NCBI GenBank assembly: GCA_946886365.1
Contig: CAMPIM010000096.1
Location: forward strand, 1-13,945
Reading direction: 5' to 3'
Source: an uncultured Novosphingobium sp.
Lineage (GTDB): Bacteria; Pseudomonadota; Alphaproteobacteria; Sphingomonadales; Sphingomonadaceae
DNA length: 13,945 bases
Shown: piece by piece, positions 1 to 6,855 of the stretch
How positions within the stretch are numbered: position 1 is the first letter of the stretch
How the letters are laid out: the number at the start of each line of letters is the position of its first letter
Translations under genes and position numbers: made by a program
Notes under the pieces: model-generated
Database searches by the model: none
Told to the model about the DNA's origin: nothing
The model's input: only the letters and a program-made list of their open reading frames with translations

Positions 1-615
1 CTCATCAACAATGCGGGCATCCTGCGCGACCGCATGCTGGTCAACATGACCGAAGAGGAATGGGACATCGTGGTCAAGGTGCACCTGAAGGGCACCTTCG
101 CACCCACGCATCATGCCGCCAATTACTGGCGCACGGAAAGCAAGGCGGGGCGCCAGCCGGATGCCCGTGTCATCAACACCACGTCGCACTCGGCCCTGTT
201 CGCCAACATCGGTCAGGCGAATTATGCCGCAGCCAAGGGCGGCATTGCGAGCTTCAGCCAAGTCGCCGCACGCGAATTGCAGCGGATCGGCGTCACCGTC
301 AACGCCATCGCGCCGCGAGCGGAAACCCGCATGACGGCGGGGTTGCGCGAATGGACGCCGGAGCAGCTGGAACGCCGCGACCCCGAATGGATCGCGGGAT
401 TCGTCGCCTGGCTCGCCAGCGCCGAGGCAAGCCAGGTGAGTGGCCGCGTGTTCGAAGTTTGGGGATACGGCATCACTGTCGCGGAAAGCTGGCAGCATGG
501 TCCGAGCTGCGAAGCGTCGAAGGACCCGACCGTGCTCGGCGAACGCGTCTCCAAGATTTTGAAATTCGCGCGTTCGAACGCTGGGATCAACCCGGGCGAA
601 TGGCTCGATCCCTAA
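1..615 (+). CDS. Short-chain dehydrogenase/reductase (SDR), 5'-truncated
   Basis: NAD(P)-dependent oxidoreductase of the SDR family, probably oxidising a 3-hydroxyacyl-CoA or similar alcohol in the cytoplasm. The reading frame is open from base 1, so the N-terminus with the Gly-rich nucleotide motif (roughly 90 residues) lies outside the window; 204 residues are visible. The fragment opens with the SDR structural motif NNAG. The catalytic triad is visible as Ser62, Tyr75 and Lys79 (fragment numbering), with the usual YxxxK spacing and Ser 13 residues before Tyr. After the SDR core, a C-terminal stretch from about SGRVFEVWG to the end resembles the dehydrogenase domain of peroxisomal multifunctional enzyme type 2, which suggests a CoA-ester substrate. 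It is followed after 73 bp by the ene-reductase gene on the same strand, with a hairpin between them. Family is certain; substrate is inferred. Confidence 0.9.
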   Translation, partial: LINNAGILRDRMLVNMTEEEWDIVVKVHLKGTFAPTHHAANYWRTESKAGRQPDARVINTTSHSALFANIGQANYAAAKGGIASFSQVAARELQRIGVTVNAIAPRAETRMTAGLREWTPEQLERRDPEWIAGFVAWLASAEASQVSGRVFEVWGYGITVAESWQHGPSCEASKDPTVLGERVSKILKFARSNAGINPGEWLDP

Positions 616-627
616 TAGCAGCGTGAC

Positions 628-655
628 GGCGGCGGGCCGTCGAACGTCCGCCGCC
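628..655 (+). terminator. GC-rich hairpin after the SDR gene, candidate terminator or attenuator
   Basis: A perfect 8-bp stem (GGCGGCGG at 628-635, CCGCCGCC at 648-655) with a 12-nt loop begins 12 bases after the SDR stop and is followed by TCTTT. It resembles an intrinsic terminator, but the U-run is short. It lies between two same-strand genes only 73 bp apart, so it may act as a partial terminator or an mRNA-stabilising stem within an operon. Confidence 0.45.
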
Positions 656-688
656 TCTTTGGATGGGTAAGCTCGCAGGAATATCGCA

Positions 689-1813
689 ATGTCTCTGGAC
701 GCTTTGTTTGAACCGCTGACGATCGGGTCGCTGGACATTCCCAACCGGGTGGTCATGGCGCCCCTGACCCGTGCCCGTGCGGACGACCGGCACGTGCCCA
801 CCCCGCTTCAAGGCGAATATTATGCGCAGCGGGCGGATGCAGGCCTCATCATTTCGGAGGCGACTGCGGTCGATCCGCTTGGCATGGGCTGGTATCGCGC
901 TCCGGGCATTTGGTCCGACGAGATGACGACAGGCTGGCAAGCGGTCACGGAGCGTGTCCATGCGGCGGGCGGGCGCATCTATTGCCAGCTTTGGCACATG
1001 GGCCGATTGGTGTTGCCGGATTATATCGGTGGGCAGCAGCCGATCGCTCCTTCGCCCATTCCTGGCGAGGGCGAAACGATGGCGCCGCCCCCTGAAGACT
1101 ATCAGGGCGGTTTCCTGCCGATGAAAGCTTATGTCGTCCCGCGCGAAATGACAGAGGCCGATATCGGCCGGCTAGTCGCCGCCTATGGCCGAGGAGCAAG
1201 AAACGCGAAGATCGCGGGATTCGATGGCGTCGAAATCCACGGCGCCAATGGCTATGTCATCGACCAGTTCCTGCAATCGAAAAGCAACCATCGGCAGGAT
1301 GGCTATGGCGGCAGTGCGGAAAACCGCGTCAGGCTGTTGCGTGAGGTCATCGATGCGGTGACGGCCGAGGTCGATCCCGCCCGAGTGGGCCTTCGCGTCA
1401 GCCCTACCAGCGAGCGCAAGGGCATGGGCGATGCGGACCCGGGCGCTTTGACCGAGGCGATCGGCCGCCTCGCGCAGCAGAGCGGGCTTGCCTATATTCA
1501 CCTGATCGAGCCCATCGCCTCGGGCTTCATGGAAAAGCCCGATTACCCGGTCATCGAACGGTTGCGCGCCGTCTTTTCGGGCACGATCATTCAGAATGGC
1601 AGTTTCGACGGCCCCGCTGCGGGCGATGCCATTGCCAAGGGCAAGGCGGACGCCATTTCCTTTGGCCGTCCCTACATCGCCAATCCCGACCTCGTCGCCC
1701 GGATAAGGCGCAGCCTTCCACTTGCGGAGGCGAATTTCGACTATGCCTATGTCGGAGAGGAACGAGGCTACACGGACTATCCTGCTTTCAGCGCATCGGG
1801 GTGTTCCGTCTGA
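689..1813 (+). CDS. Old Yellow Enzyme family NADH:flavin oxidoreductase (ene-reductase)
   Basis: FMN-dependent reductase of the OYE/NemA/xenobiotic reductase class, a soluble enzyme that reduces C=C bonds activated by a carbonyl or nitro group. The 374-residue length is normal for the family. Visible signatures are PNRVVMAPLTR near residues 18-28 (FMN phosphate and flavin contacts, Thr27), QLWHMGR at 100-106, and the substrate-binding HGANGY at 184-189, with His184 and Asn187 as the carbonyl-anchoring pair and Tyr189 as likely proton donor. DQFLQSKSNHRQDGYGGSAENR follows, a family hallmark, and SFGRPYIANPDL near the C-terminus is the FMN phosphate loop. The ATG at 689 has AGGA at 677-680 as ribosome binding site. 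It sits between an SDR and a lipoyl protein in a CoA-ester gene group, so the likely job is reduction of an enoate or enone intermediate. Exact substrate unknown. Confidence 0.93.
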   Translation: MSLDALFEPLTIGSLDIPNRVVMAPLTRARADDRHVPTPLQGEYYAQRADAGLIISEATAVDPLGMGWYRAPGIWSDEMTTGWQAVTERVHAAGGRIYCQLWHMGRLVLPDYIGGQQPIAPSPIPGEGETMAPPPEDYQGGFLPMKAYVVPREMTEADIGRLVAAYGRGARNAKIAGFDGVEIHGANGYVIDQFLQSKSNHRQDGYGGSAENRVRLLREVIDAVTAEVDPARVGLRVSPTSERKGMGDADPGALTEAIGRLAQQSGLAYIHLIEPIASGFMEKPDYPVIERLRAVFSGTIIQNGSFDGPAAGDAIAKGKADAISFGRPYIANPDLVARIRRSLPLAEANFDYAYVGEERGYTDYPAFSASGCSV

Positions 1814-1900
1814 GAGACAAATATCATGGCGATGGACGCGGACGTCGTTCATTCGCCACCATGCTAAATCGATCATCTTCGGCGTCACGGTAGCGCCGCC

Positions 1901-1907
1901 TAAGGAG
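1901..1907 (+). promoter_or_regulatory. Strong ribosome binding site for the lipoyl protein
   Basis: TAAGGAG matches the anti-Shine-Dalgarno sequence along its full length and ends 8 bases before the ATG at 1916. It is the best such site on the + strand up to 4732 and fixes the start of this small gene. Confidence 0.8.
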
Positions 1908-1915
1908 AAAATATC

Positions 1916-2146
1916 ATGTCGACTGAAATCCTGCTGCCCAAGCTCGGCTTTTCGATGAATGAAGGGCTGCTGTCCGAATGGCTCGTGGCCGATGGTGGGG
2001 CAGTAACGGCCGGAGAGCCGCTATTCGCTCTGGAAAGCGACAAGTCCACGCAGGAAGTGGAAGCACCTGCATCGGGCACGCTGAAGATTTTCAAGGAAGT
2101 CGGGGAAACCTATCCCGTGGGCACCGTGCTGGGCGAGATTATCTGA
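1916..2146 (+). CDS. Free-standing lipoyl (biotinyl/lipoyl-type) carrier domain protein
   Basis: A 76-residue protein that consists of one complete lipoyl domain and nothing else. It opens with the typical strand LLPKLGFSMNEG (compare PxLGxxMxEG of 2-oxoacid dehydrogenase E2 lipoyl domains). The modification site is ESDKSTQEVEAP with Lys43 as the predicted lipoylated residue; the ESDK context marks lipoyl rather than biotin, which would show AMKM. GTLKIFKEVGETYPVGTVLGEI forms the closing half of the barrel. The E2 linker, peripheral-subunit-binding domain and acyltransferase domain are absent, and no E1 or E3 gene is in the window. It lies between the ene-reductase and BKACE genes. Known single-domain lipoyl proteins serve as swinging arms of 2-oxoacid dehydrogenase-type complexes; a partner may be encoded upstream of base 1. 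That is inference. Confidence 0.88.
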   Translation: MSTEILLPKLGFSMNEGLLSEWLVADGGAVTAGEPLFALESDKSTQEVEAPASGTLKIFKEVGETYPVGTVLGEII

Positions 2147-2181
2147 CGAATTATTGATAAGAACTGTTTTCTCTGGAGAGG

Positions 2182-2194
2182 CGGCGCAAAGCCG
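2182..2194 (+). promoter_or_regulatory. Small hairpin between the Shine-Dalgarno sequence and start codon of the BKACE gene
   Basis: The only good Shine-Dalgarno-like sequence before the ATG at 2203 is GGAGAGG at 2175-2181, about 24 bases upstream and too far for normal initiation. CGGC at 2182-2185 pairs with GCCG at 2191-2194 around a 5-nt loop, which would shorten the effective distance to about 11 bases. The role is inferred from spacing only. Confidence 0.3.
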
Positions 2195-2202
2195 AAAATC
2201 AT

Positions 2203-3135
2203 ATGAAACGCACCGATAAGGTCATCATCACCTGCGCCGTCACGGGGTCGATCCATACGCCGAGCATGAGCCCCCATCTGCCGATCACTGCTGACCAGAT
2301 CGCCGCTGAGGCGATCGCGGCGGCAGAGGCAGGAGCCGCGATGGTTCATCTGCACGCCCGCAATCCCGAAACCGGGCAGCCATCACAAGATCCCGAACTC
2401 TTCCGGCAGTTCCTCCCGCGGATCAAGCAGTCCACAGACGCCATCGTCAACATCACCACCGGCGGAGGTCTGGGCATGAGTCTCGCTGACCGGCTGGCGC
2501 CCGCGAAGATGTTTCGGCCCGAGGTCTGTTCGATGAACATGGGATCGGTGAACTTCAACATTTCCGGGGCCGGGGCCAAGATTTCGGATTGGCAACATGA
2601 TTGGGAACTGCCCTATCTGGAAATGACTAAAGACTTTATCCTGTCGAACACCTTTGCCCAGATCGAACAGGCGATGACGCAATTGTCGGACCAGGGCACG
2701 CGGTTCGAGTTCGAATGCTATGACGTCGCGCATCTTTACAATCTTGCCCATTTCGTCGACCGCAAGATGGTGGAGCCGCCCTTCTTCATTCAGGGCGTGT
2801 TCGGCATATTGGGCGGCATTGGCCCCGATCCTGAAAATGTCATGCACATGAAGACGACGGCGGACAGGCTGTTCGGCGAGGACTTCATCTTTTCCGCGCT
2901 CGCCGCAGGAAAGCACCAGATGCGGCTCGTCACCTTGTCCGCGCTGCTGGGTGGATCGGTGCGCGTGGGTCTGGAAGACAGCCTTTATGCGGGCAGGGGC
3001 AAGCTGGCGACGTCCAACGGCGAACAGGTGGCGAAGATCCGCCGCGTGCTGGAAGAGCTCAGCCTGACCGTGGCCACGCCGGACGAAGCCCGCGCCCTGA
3101 TGCAGACAAAGGGTGGAGACGATGTCGCATTCTGA
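2203..3135 (+). CDS. Beta-keto acid cleavage enzyme (BKACE, DUF849; Kce-like)
   Basis: Zinc enzyme of the 3-keto-5-aminohexanoate cleavage family, which condenses a beta-keto acid with acetyl-CoA to give acetoacetate and a new acyl-CoA. The 310-residue length fits. The start KVIITCAVTGSIHTPSMSP is the family N-terminus. Zn ligands are His49 and His51 in VHLHAR and Glu258 in VRVGLED; Arg254 and Asp259 keep the spacing of Arg226/Glu230/Asp231 in the characterised Kce. The position of Kce Glu14, which contacts the substrate amino group, appears to be Ile17 here, so an amino-bearing substrate such as 3-keto-5-aminohexanoate is unlikely. It ends inside the first codons of the acyl-CoA ligase gene, so the two are almost certainly co-translated. 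In this setting it would recycle a beta-keto acid into the CoA pool. Family is sure; substrate is open. Confidence 0.92.
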   Translation: MKRTDKVIITCAVTGSIHTPSMSPHLPITADQIAAEAIAAAEAGAAMVHLHARNPETGQPSQDPELFRQFLPRIKQSTDAIVNITTGGGLGMSLADRLAPAKMFRPEVCSMNMGSVNFNISGAGAKISDWQHDWELPYLEMTKDFILSNTFAQIEQAMTQLSDQGTRFEFECYDVAHLYNLAHFVDRKMVEPPFFIQGVFGILGGIGPDPENVMHMKTTADRLFGEDFIFSALAAGKHQMRLVTLSALLGGSVRVGLEDSLYAGRGKLATSNGEQVAKIRRVLEELSLTVATPDEARALMQTKGGDDVAF

Positions 3136-4732
3136 CGGTGAGGCGATCGGCGGGCTGCTGGAGGAGGGTCTAGCGTTGGCGGAAGGCCCTCCGCTCGACG
3201 ATAGCGGCCTCATCCTGCCGTCCGATTATCCCAATGTCGCTGCCGCCGCCACGCCCGACAAGCCAGCCATCCTATTCGGCGATCATAGCTGGACTTATGC
3301 TCAGCTGGACCGGGGCTGCGATGCTGTCGTCACATTGCTCGGCGAGCATGGCGTCAGGCAGGGTGGCCGCGTCGCTTATCTCGGCAAGAATAACGACCTC
3401 TTCTTCCTGATATTGATCGGGGCCATTCGCGCTGGCGCGGTCCTCGTCCCGATCAACTGGCGCAATACGGCTCCGGAAACGGCCTATGTGCTGGAGGATA
3501 GCGAGGTCAGCCTCGTCATTGCGGATAGCGAGTTCCTTCCGCTGCTCAGGGAAGCAGACAAGCGAGGCCTTCCGACACTGGTCGTGGATGAAGAAGGGCC
3601 GCAAGGTCTGCGCAGCCGGATCGCAACGGCACAGCCAGCGGATCGCAAGCCACTGGACCCGCACGCACCCTGCCTACAACTCTACACCAGTGGCACCACC
3701 GGGCGCCCCAAGGGCGTCGTCACATCCCAATATGCGTTCGGCATCCACCGCCATGTCGAGAACGTGTCCGGCTATTTCGCCGACTGGGGCGATGACGAGG
3801 TTTTGCTGTCCCCCCTCCCCACCTTTCACATCGGCGGGATGTCATGGGTCTGCACAGCCTTAGTGCGCGGTGCGACTGTCCACATCATCGCCGACACCGC
3901 GCCTGCCACCATATTGGAGGCCTGCCTGGAATTTGGCGTTACCCGCACTTTCATCGTGCCGACGCTGGTGCGCGGGCTGATAGCAGAGATGGACGCGCGC
4001 AATGTGCGCGTGCCGACGCTGCGCGGCATCCACTATGGCGCCGCGTCGATGGACCCCGGCCTGTTGGAACGATCGGTCGATCGCTTCTCCTGCCACTTCC
4101 TGCAATATTACGGCATGACCGAAAACACCGGGACGATGTCGATCCTTGGGCCGCAAGAACATGACATCCATCGCGCTCATCTGCTCCGGTCGGTGGGGCG
4201 GCCCTTGCCCGGTTTCAGCGTCGCCATCCGCGATCCGCAGGGCCAACTTCTGCCCGTGGACCAGCCAGGGGAAATCTGGGTGAAGTCGCCCAGCCTGCTG
4301 ATCGAATATTGGAACAATCCGAAGGCCACGTCCGAAGCGTTGATCGACGGCTGGTATCGATCGGGTGACGGGGGAAGGCTGGACAAGCACGGTTATCTGT
4401 TCCTGACCGACCGGATCAAGGACATGATCGTTTCGGGTGGCGAGAATGTGTATCCTGCCGAGGTCGAGGCCGTGCTGCGCGATCATCCGGCCGTGATCGA
4501 CTGCGCCGTGTTCGGATTGCCGCATCCCAAATGGGGCGAAGGCGTGACGGCGGCGGTGGAAGTTCGTCCGGGTCATACACTCGATACGGAAGAGCTCATC
4601 GCCTTCGCGCGGCAGTCGCTCGCCGCCTACAAGATTCCGCGCCGGATCGAACTAGGCGTTGCGCTTCCCCGCACAGCGTCGGGGAAGGTGCAGCGCGGAC
4701 TGATCCGCAAGCAATTCCTGAGCGGGGAATAA
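3122..4732 (+). CDS. AMP-forming acyl-CoA synthetase (ANL superfamily, FadD-like)
   Basis: Activates a carboxylic acid to its CoA ester with ATP and CoA, releasing AMP and PPi; probably the entry step for the substrate or a released fragment. The ATP-binding loop LYTSGTTGRPKGV is at about residues 187-199, YYGMTEN (adenine/acyl pocket, A5) at 329-335, and the hinge-side GWYRSGDGG plus LTDRIKDMIVSGGENVYPAEVE around 410-450. The C-terminal TASGKVQR carries the catalytic Lys at about 522. Length of 536 residues is typical. I place the start at the ATG at 3122, with AAAGGG eight bases upstream; an in-frame GTG at 3113 would add three residues. The gene overlaps the end of the BKACE gene by 14 bp in another frame, which indicates translational coupling. 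Whether it prefers fatty, aromatic or other acids cannot be read from the sequence. Confidence 0.93.
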   Translation: MSHSDGEAIGGLLEEGLALAEGPPLDDSGLILPSDYPNVAAAATPDKPAILFGDHSWTYAQLDRGCDAVVTLLGEHGVRQGGRVAYLGKNNDLFFLILIGAIRAGAVLVPINWRNTAPETAYVLEDSEVSLVIADSEFLPLLREADKRGLPTLVVDEEGPQGLRSRIATAQPADRKPLDPHAPCLQLYTSGTTGRPKGVVTSQYAFGIHRHVENVSGYFADWGDDEVLLSPLPTFHIGGMSWVCTALVRGATVHIIADTAPATILEACLEFGVTRTFIVPTLVRGLIAEMDARNVRVPTLRGIHYGAASMDPGLLERSVDRFSCHFLQYYGMTENTGTMSILGPQEHDIHRAHLLRSVGRPLPGFSVAIRDPQGQLLPVDQPGEIWVKSPSLLIEYWNNPKATSEALIDGWYRSGDGGRLDKHGYLFLTDRIKDMIVSGGENVYPAEVEAVLRDHPAVIDCAVFGLPHPKWGEGVTAAVEVRPGHTLDTEELIAFARQSLAAYKIPRRIELGVALPRTASGKVQRGLIRKQFLSGE

Positions 4733-4741
4733 ACCGGGCGT

Positions 4742-4773
4742 CGGCGCGCACGGAGATATATCCGTGCGCGCCG
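4742..4773. terminator. Bidirectional hairpin terminator between convergent genes
   Basis: A perfect 13-bp stem (CGGCGCGCACGGA at 4742-4754 pairing with 4761-4773) encloses the 6-nt loop GATATA. It begins 9 bases after the ligase stop codon and ends 10 bases before the MaoC stop codon on the other strand, the expected place for a shared terminator. No strong U-run follows on either strand, so termination may need Rho or other help. Confidence 0.7.
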
Positions 4774-4783
4774 CTCCTGCCCC

Positions 4784-5644
4784 TTATGCGTCGCTCACCT
4801 GCGCTGAGCAGCGATCGAGCACCACCACATCCCGTTCCGCCGCCACCGCGCGGAAACGCAGCTGGCCGCCGCCCTGCTCGTAAAATTCAAAGCGGATCGT
4901 CTCGCCCGGCATGACCGGCTTGCTGAAGCGGACGAACATGCCATTGAAGCGCGCCACGTCATTGTCGCAATAATGCGCCAGCACCGCGCGATTGGCCAAG
5001 CCCTTGGTACACAGGCCATGCAGGATCGGCCGGTCGAACCCCGCCTTTCGCGCAATCGCTGGCTCCGCATGCAACGGATTCCAGTCCCCGCTCAAACGAT
5101 AGATCAGGGCCTGTCCCGGACGGGTCGCAATTTCCACCACCGCATCGGGCTTTCCTTCCGGCACTGGGTCAGCGGCCGGGATGGCATTGCCGAAACCGCC
5201 CTCCCCGCCATTGCCGCGCATGAACAGCGTCGATCGCACGGTCGCCAGATGATCCCCCGTCGCGGTATCATACAGCGCCTTCTCCTGATGGAGCAGCGCC
5301 CCGCGCCCCTCGCCTTTATCCTCGATCCCCGCCACGCGATATTCGCCCCTTATGGTGCCCGTCGGGGGCAGTGGCTTGTGCATCGTCAGATGCTGCTCAG
5401 CGTGCAGAATTTTCACCCAATCTATGCCGAATTCCGGCCGTTGTGCCCAGAAGCCGGGATGACACAGAATGTTCGCAAAGCAGGGCAAGGAACGCAGGTC
5501 TTTTTCATAGACGAACGGCAACTCTGCCTCATCAAGCGGGTCCAGACCATAGCCCAGTCCCAGCGCATGGAGGATCGTGTCGCGTTTGTCATAGGATTGG
5601 ACGATGGGCTCAATCGTCAGGTTCCTGATTTTCTCAATGTCCAA
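4784..5644 (-). CDS. Two-domain MaoC-type (R)-specific 2-enoyl-CoA hydratase
   Basis: Double hot-dog hydratase like the hydratase-2 region of peroxisomal multifunctional enzyme type 2; adds water to a trans-2-enoyl-CoA to give the (R)-3-hydroxyacyl-CoA. The 286 residues cover both hot-dog repeats. The C-terminal repeat has GDWNPLHAEPAIARKAGF with predicted catalytic Asp187 and His192 (the Asp-x4-His spacing of hydratase 2) and then RPILHGLCTKG. The start is TTG at 5644: GGAGGG at 5652-5657 (reverse strand) lies 7 bases upstream, no in-frame ATG precedes it, and the protein begins as family members do (MDIEKIRN). It stands alone on the reverse strand, convergent to the ligase and divergent from the MDR reductase, with which it shares a promoter region. 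It could pair with the SDR at the left edge, which has the matching dehydrogenase type. Confidence 0.9.
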   Translation of the reverse strand: MDIEKIRNLTIEPIVQSYDKRDTILHALGLGYGLDPLDEAELPFVYEKDLRSLPCFANILCHPGFWAQRPEFGIDWVKILHAEQHLTMHKPLPPTGTIRGEYRVAGIEDKGEGRGALLHQEKALYDTATGDHLATVRSTLFMRGNGGEGGFGNAIPAADPVPEGKPDAVVEIATRPGQALIYRLSGDWNPLHAEPAIARKAGFDRPILHGLCTKGLANRAVLAHYCDNDVARFNGMFVRFSKPVMPGETIRFEFYEQGGGQLRFRAVAAERDVVVLDRCSAQVSDA

Positions 5645-5696
5645 GCGTCATCCCTCCAATGGCGTTTCAAGACCACTCAACAGCCCAGCGGCGTTA

Positions 5697-5718
5697 TATG
5701 GTGCGTTATAGTACCATA
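5697..5718. promoter_or_regulatory. Inverted repeat in the divergent MaoC/MDR promoter region, candidate operator
   Basis: TATGGT (5697-5702) and ACCATA (5713-5718) form 6-bp arms 10 bases apart. An overlapping imperfect palindrome TATAGTACCATA (5707-5718) lies inside, and GCGTTATA occurs twice at 5691 and 5703. On the reverse strand a TATAAT hexamer is at 5722-5727. The AT-rich block sits between the two divergent starts, where an operator controlling both genes would be. The binding protein is unknown; the local MarR regulator is a candidate. Confidence 0.4.
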
Positions 5719-5733
5719 CGCATTATATCTGAT

Positions 5734-5761
5734 TTGACAACCTTCGGTGCGGGGATATAGA
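5734..5761 (+). promoter_or_regulatory. Sigma70-type promoter for the MDR reductase
   Basis: A consensus -35 hexamer TTGACA (5734-5739) is followed after 16 bases by TATAGA (5756-5761) as -10. The predicted transcript would begin about 35 bases before the GTG start at 5803. The upstream inverted repeat at 5697-5718 lies just outside it. Confidence 0.5.
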
Positions 5762-5802
5762 TTGCAGGCATACCAGTTATTGCCGCCTGATATGGAGCTT
5801 GC

Positions 5803-6831
5803 GTGCCGGACTTTATTCCTCCGTTCAGCACCCGCCTGACGAACCGGCAGGTCATCCTTTCGCGCCGACCGGCGGCCAGCCCTGTCGCTGCCGATTTCGC
5901 CCGCAAAGACGTCAGCATTGCATCGCCCGACGAGGGCCAGTTTCTGGTGCGCAACCTCTATCTTGCGGCGGACCCGGTCCAGCGCGGTTGGGCGGCCAAC
6001 GAGGCCCTCACGCCACTGGGTGAGCCGATGCGTTCCCTTGCTGTCGGCGTGGTCGTGGAAAGCCGCGATGATGGAATCCGATCAGGCGATGTGGTCTACG
6101 GCTTTTTTGGTTGGCAGGATTACAAGGTCGCGACACGCGGCGACCTGTTGTCGCACATCCCCCATCCGCGCGCACCGCTTTCCGCCTATGCCGGGGTGCT
6201 TGGCATGCCCGGCGTGACGGCATGGCTCGCCTTGCAAGACATCGCTCCACCCTATGAGGGCGCGGCCATGCTTGTCTCAACGGCGGCAGGTACGGTGGGC
6301 AGTGTCGTGGGCCAGATCGGACAGCGCGCCGGCGCCTTCGTCGTCGGCCTGACCGGCAGCGATGAGAAGGTGGAAAGCTGCGTTCGCGACTATGGCTATG
6401 ACGTCGCCTATAATTACAAGTCCGTCGATCTGGCGGCCACCCTTGCGGAGGCTCGTCCGGACGGCTTCAATATCTATTTCGACAATACAGGAGGCCCAAT
6501 CCTGGATACGGCGATCCGCGCGATGGCCAGGCACGGGCGGATCGTGCATTGCGGCACCGCCGCCACGCCTAGCTGGAACCCTCCGCCGACCGGCCTTCGC
6601 AACGAGCGCGAGATATTGATGCGCGCTCTTGTCTGCGGTGGGTTCGTTATCTTCGATCATGTCGCCCGTTTTCCCGAAGCCGTGGAAAAGCTGAGCGACA
6701 TGGTGCTGAACGGCGAACTCAAATTTCACGACCATGTCGAACCCGGCATCGACCGGGTCAGCGGCGCCCTTGAAGCGCTTTTTGCTGATAGCAACGCGCC
6801 CAAGACACTGGTCTATATTGGCGAGGATTAG
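5803..6831 (+). CDS. MDR-family NADP-dependent oxidoreductase (alkenal/enone double-bond reductase type)
   Basis: Zinc-free medium-chain reductase of the leukotriene B4 dehydrogenase/prostaglandin reductase/CurA group, which reduces the C=C bond of enones and alkenals with NADPH. The 342 residues are family length. Hallmarks are NLYLAADPVQRGW at about 51-63, the cofactor loop STAAGTVGSVVGQIGQ at about 159-174, YFDNTGG near 225-233 and a late GRIVHCGT. No catalytic or structural zinc cysteines are present. The start is GTG at 5803, preceded by GGAG at 5794-5797 with 5-base spacing, and the protein begins in the family way. It is divergent from the MaoC gene and convergent with the YCII/marR unit, leaving only 24 bp at its 3' end and no clear hairpin. 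It is the second ene-reductase in the window, beside the flavin one. Substrate unknown. Confidence 0.9.
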   Translation: MPDFIPPFSTRLTNRQVILSRRPAASPVAADFARKDVSIASPDEGQFLVRNLYLAADPVQRGWAANEALTPLGEPMRSLAVGVVVESRDDGIRSGDVVYGFFGWQDYKVATRGDLLSHIPHPRAPLSAYAGVLGMPGVTAWLALQDIAPPYEGAAMLVSTAAGTVGSVVGQIGQRAGAFVVGLTGSDEKVESCVRDYGYDVAYNYKSVDLAATLAEARPDGFNIYFDNTGGPILDTAIRAMARHGRIVHCGTAATPSWNPPPTGLRNEREILMRALVCGGFVIFDHVARFPEAVEKLSDMVLNGELKFHDHVEPGIDRVSGALEALFADSNAPKTLVYIGED

Positions 6832-6855
6832 CGGCTTCTGGAACTGCGCTCGCGT

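Noticed and set aside
1826..1867. A 13-codon mini-ORF in the gap before the lipoyl gene; its start context AATATCATG repeats that of the lipoyl gene.
   Set aside because: Too short, with only a weak ribosome site, and no similarity that I can recognise. It could be a remnant or leader peptide but nothing supports translation.
1916..2146. Biotin carboxyl carrier protein as identity of the small carrier domain.
   Set aside because: The modification site is ESDK rather than AMKM, and no carboxylase genes are nearby.
3113..3121. GTG at 3113 as the start of the acyl-CoA ligase.
   Set aside because: It adds only three residues and has a weaker ribosome site than ATG 3122; it cannot be excluded.
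4973..5737. A 254-codon open frame on the + strand over the two-domain MaoC gene.
   Set aside because: The reverse strand encodes a full hydratase with catalytic Asp and His and a good ribosome site; the + frame has no family features and would run into the divergent promoter.
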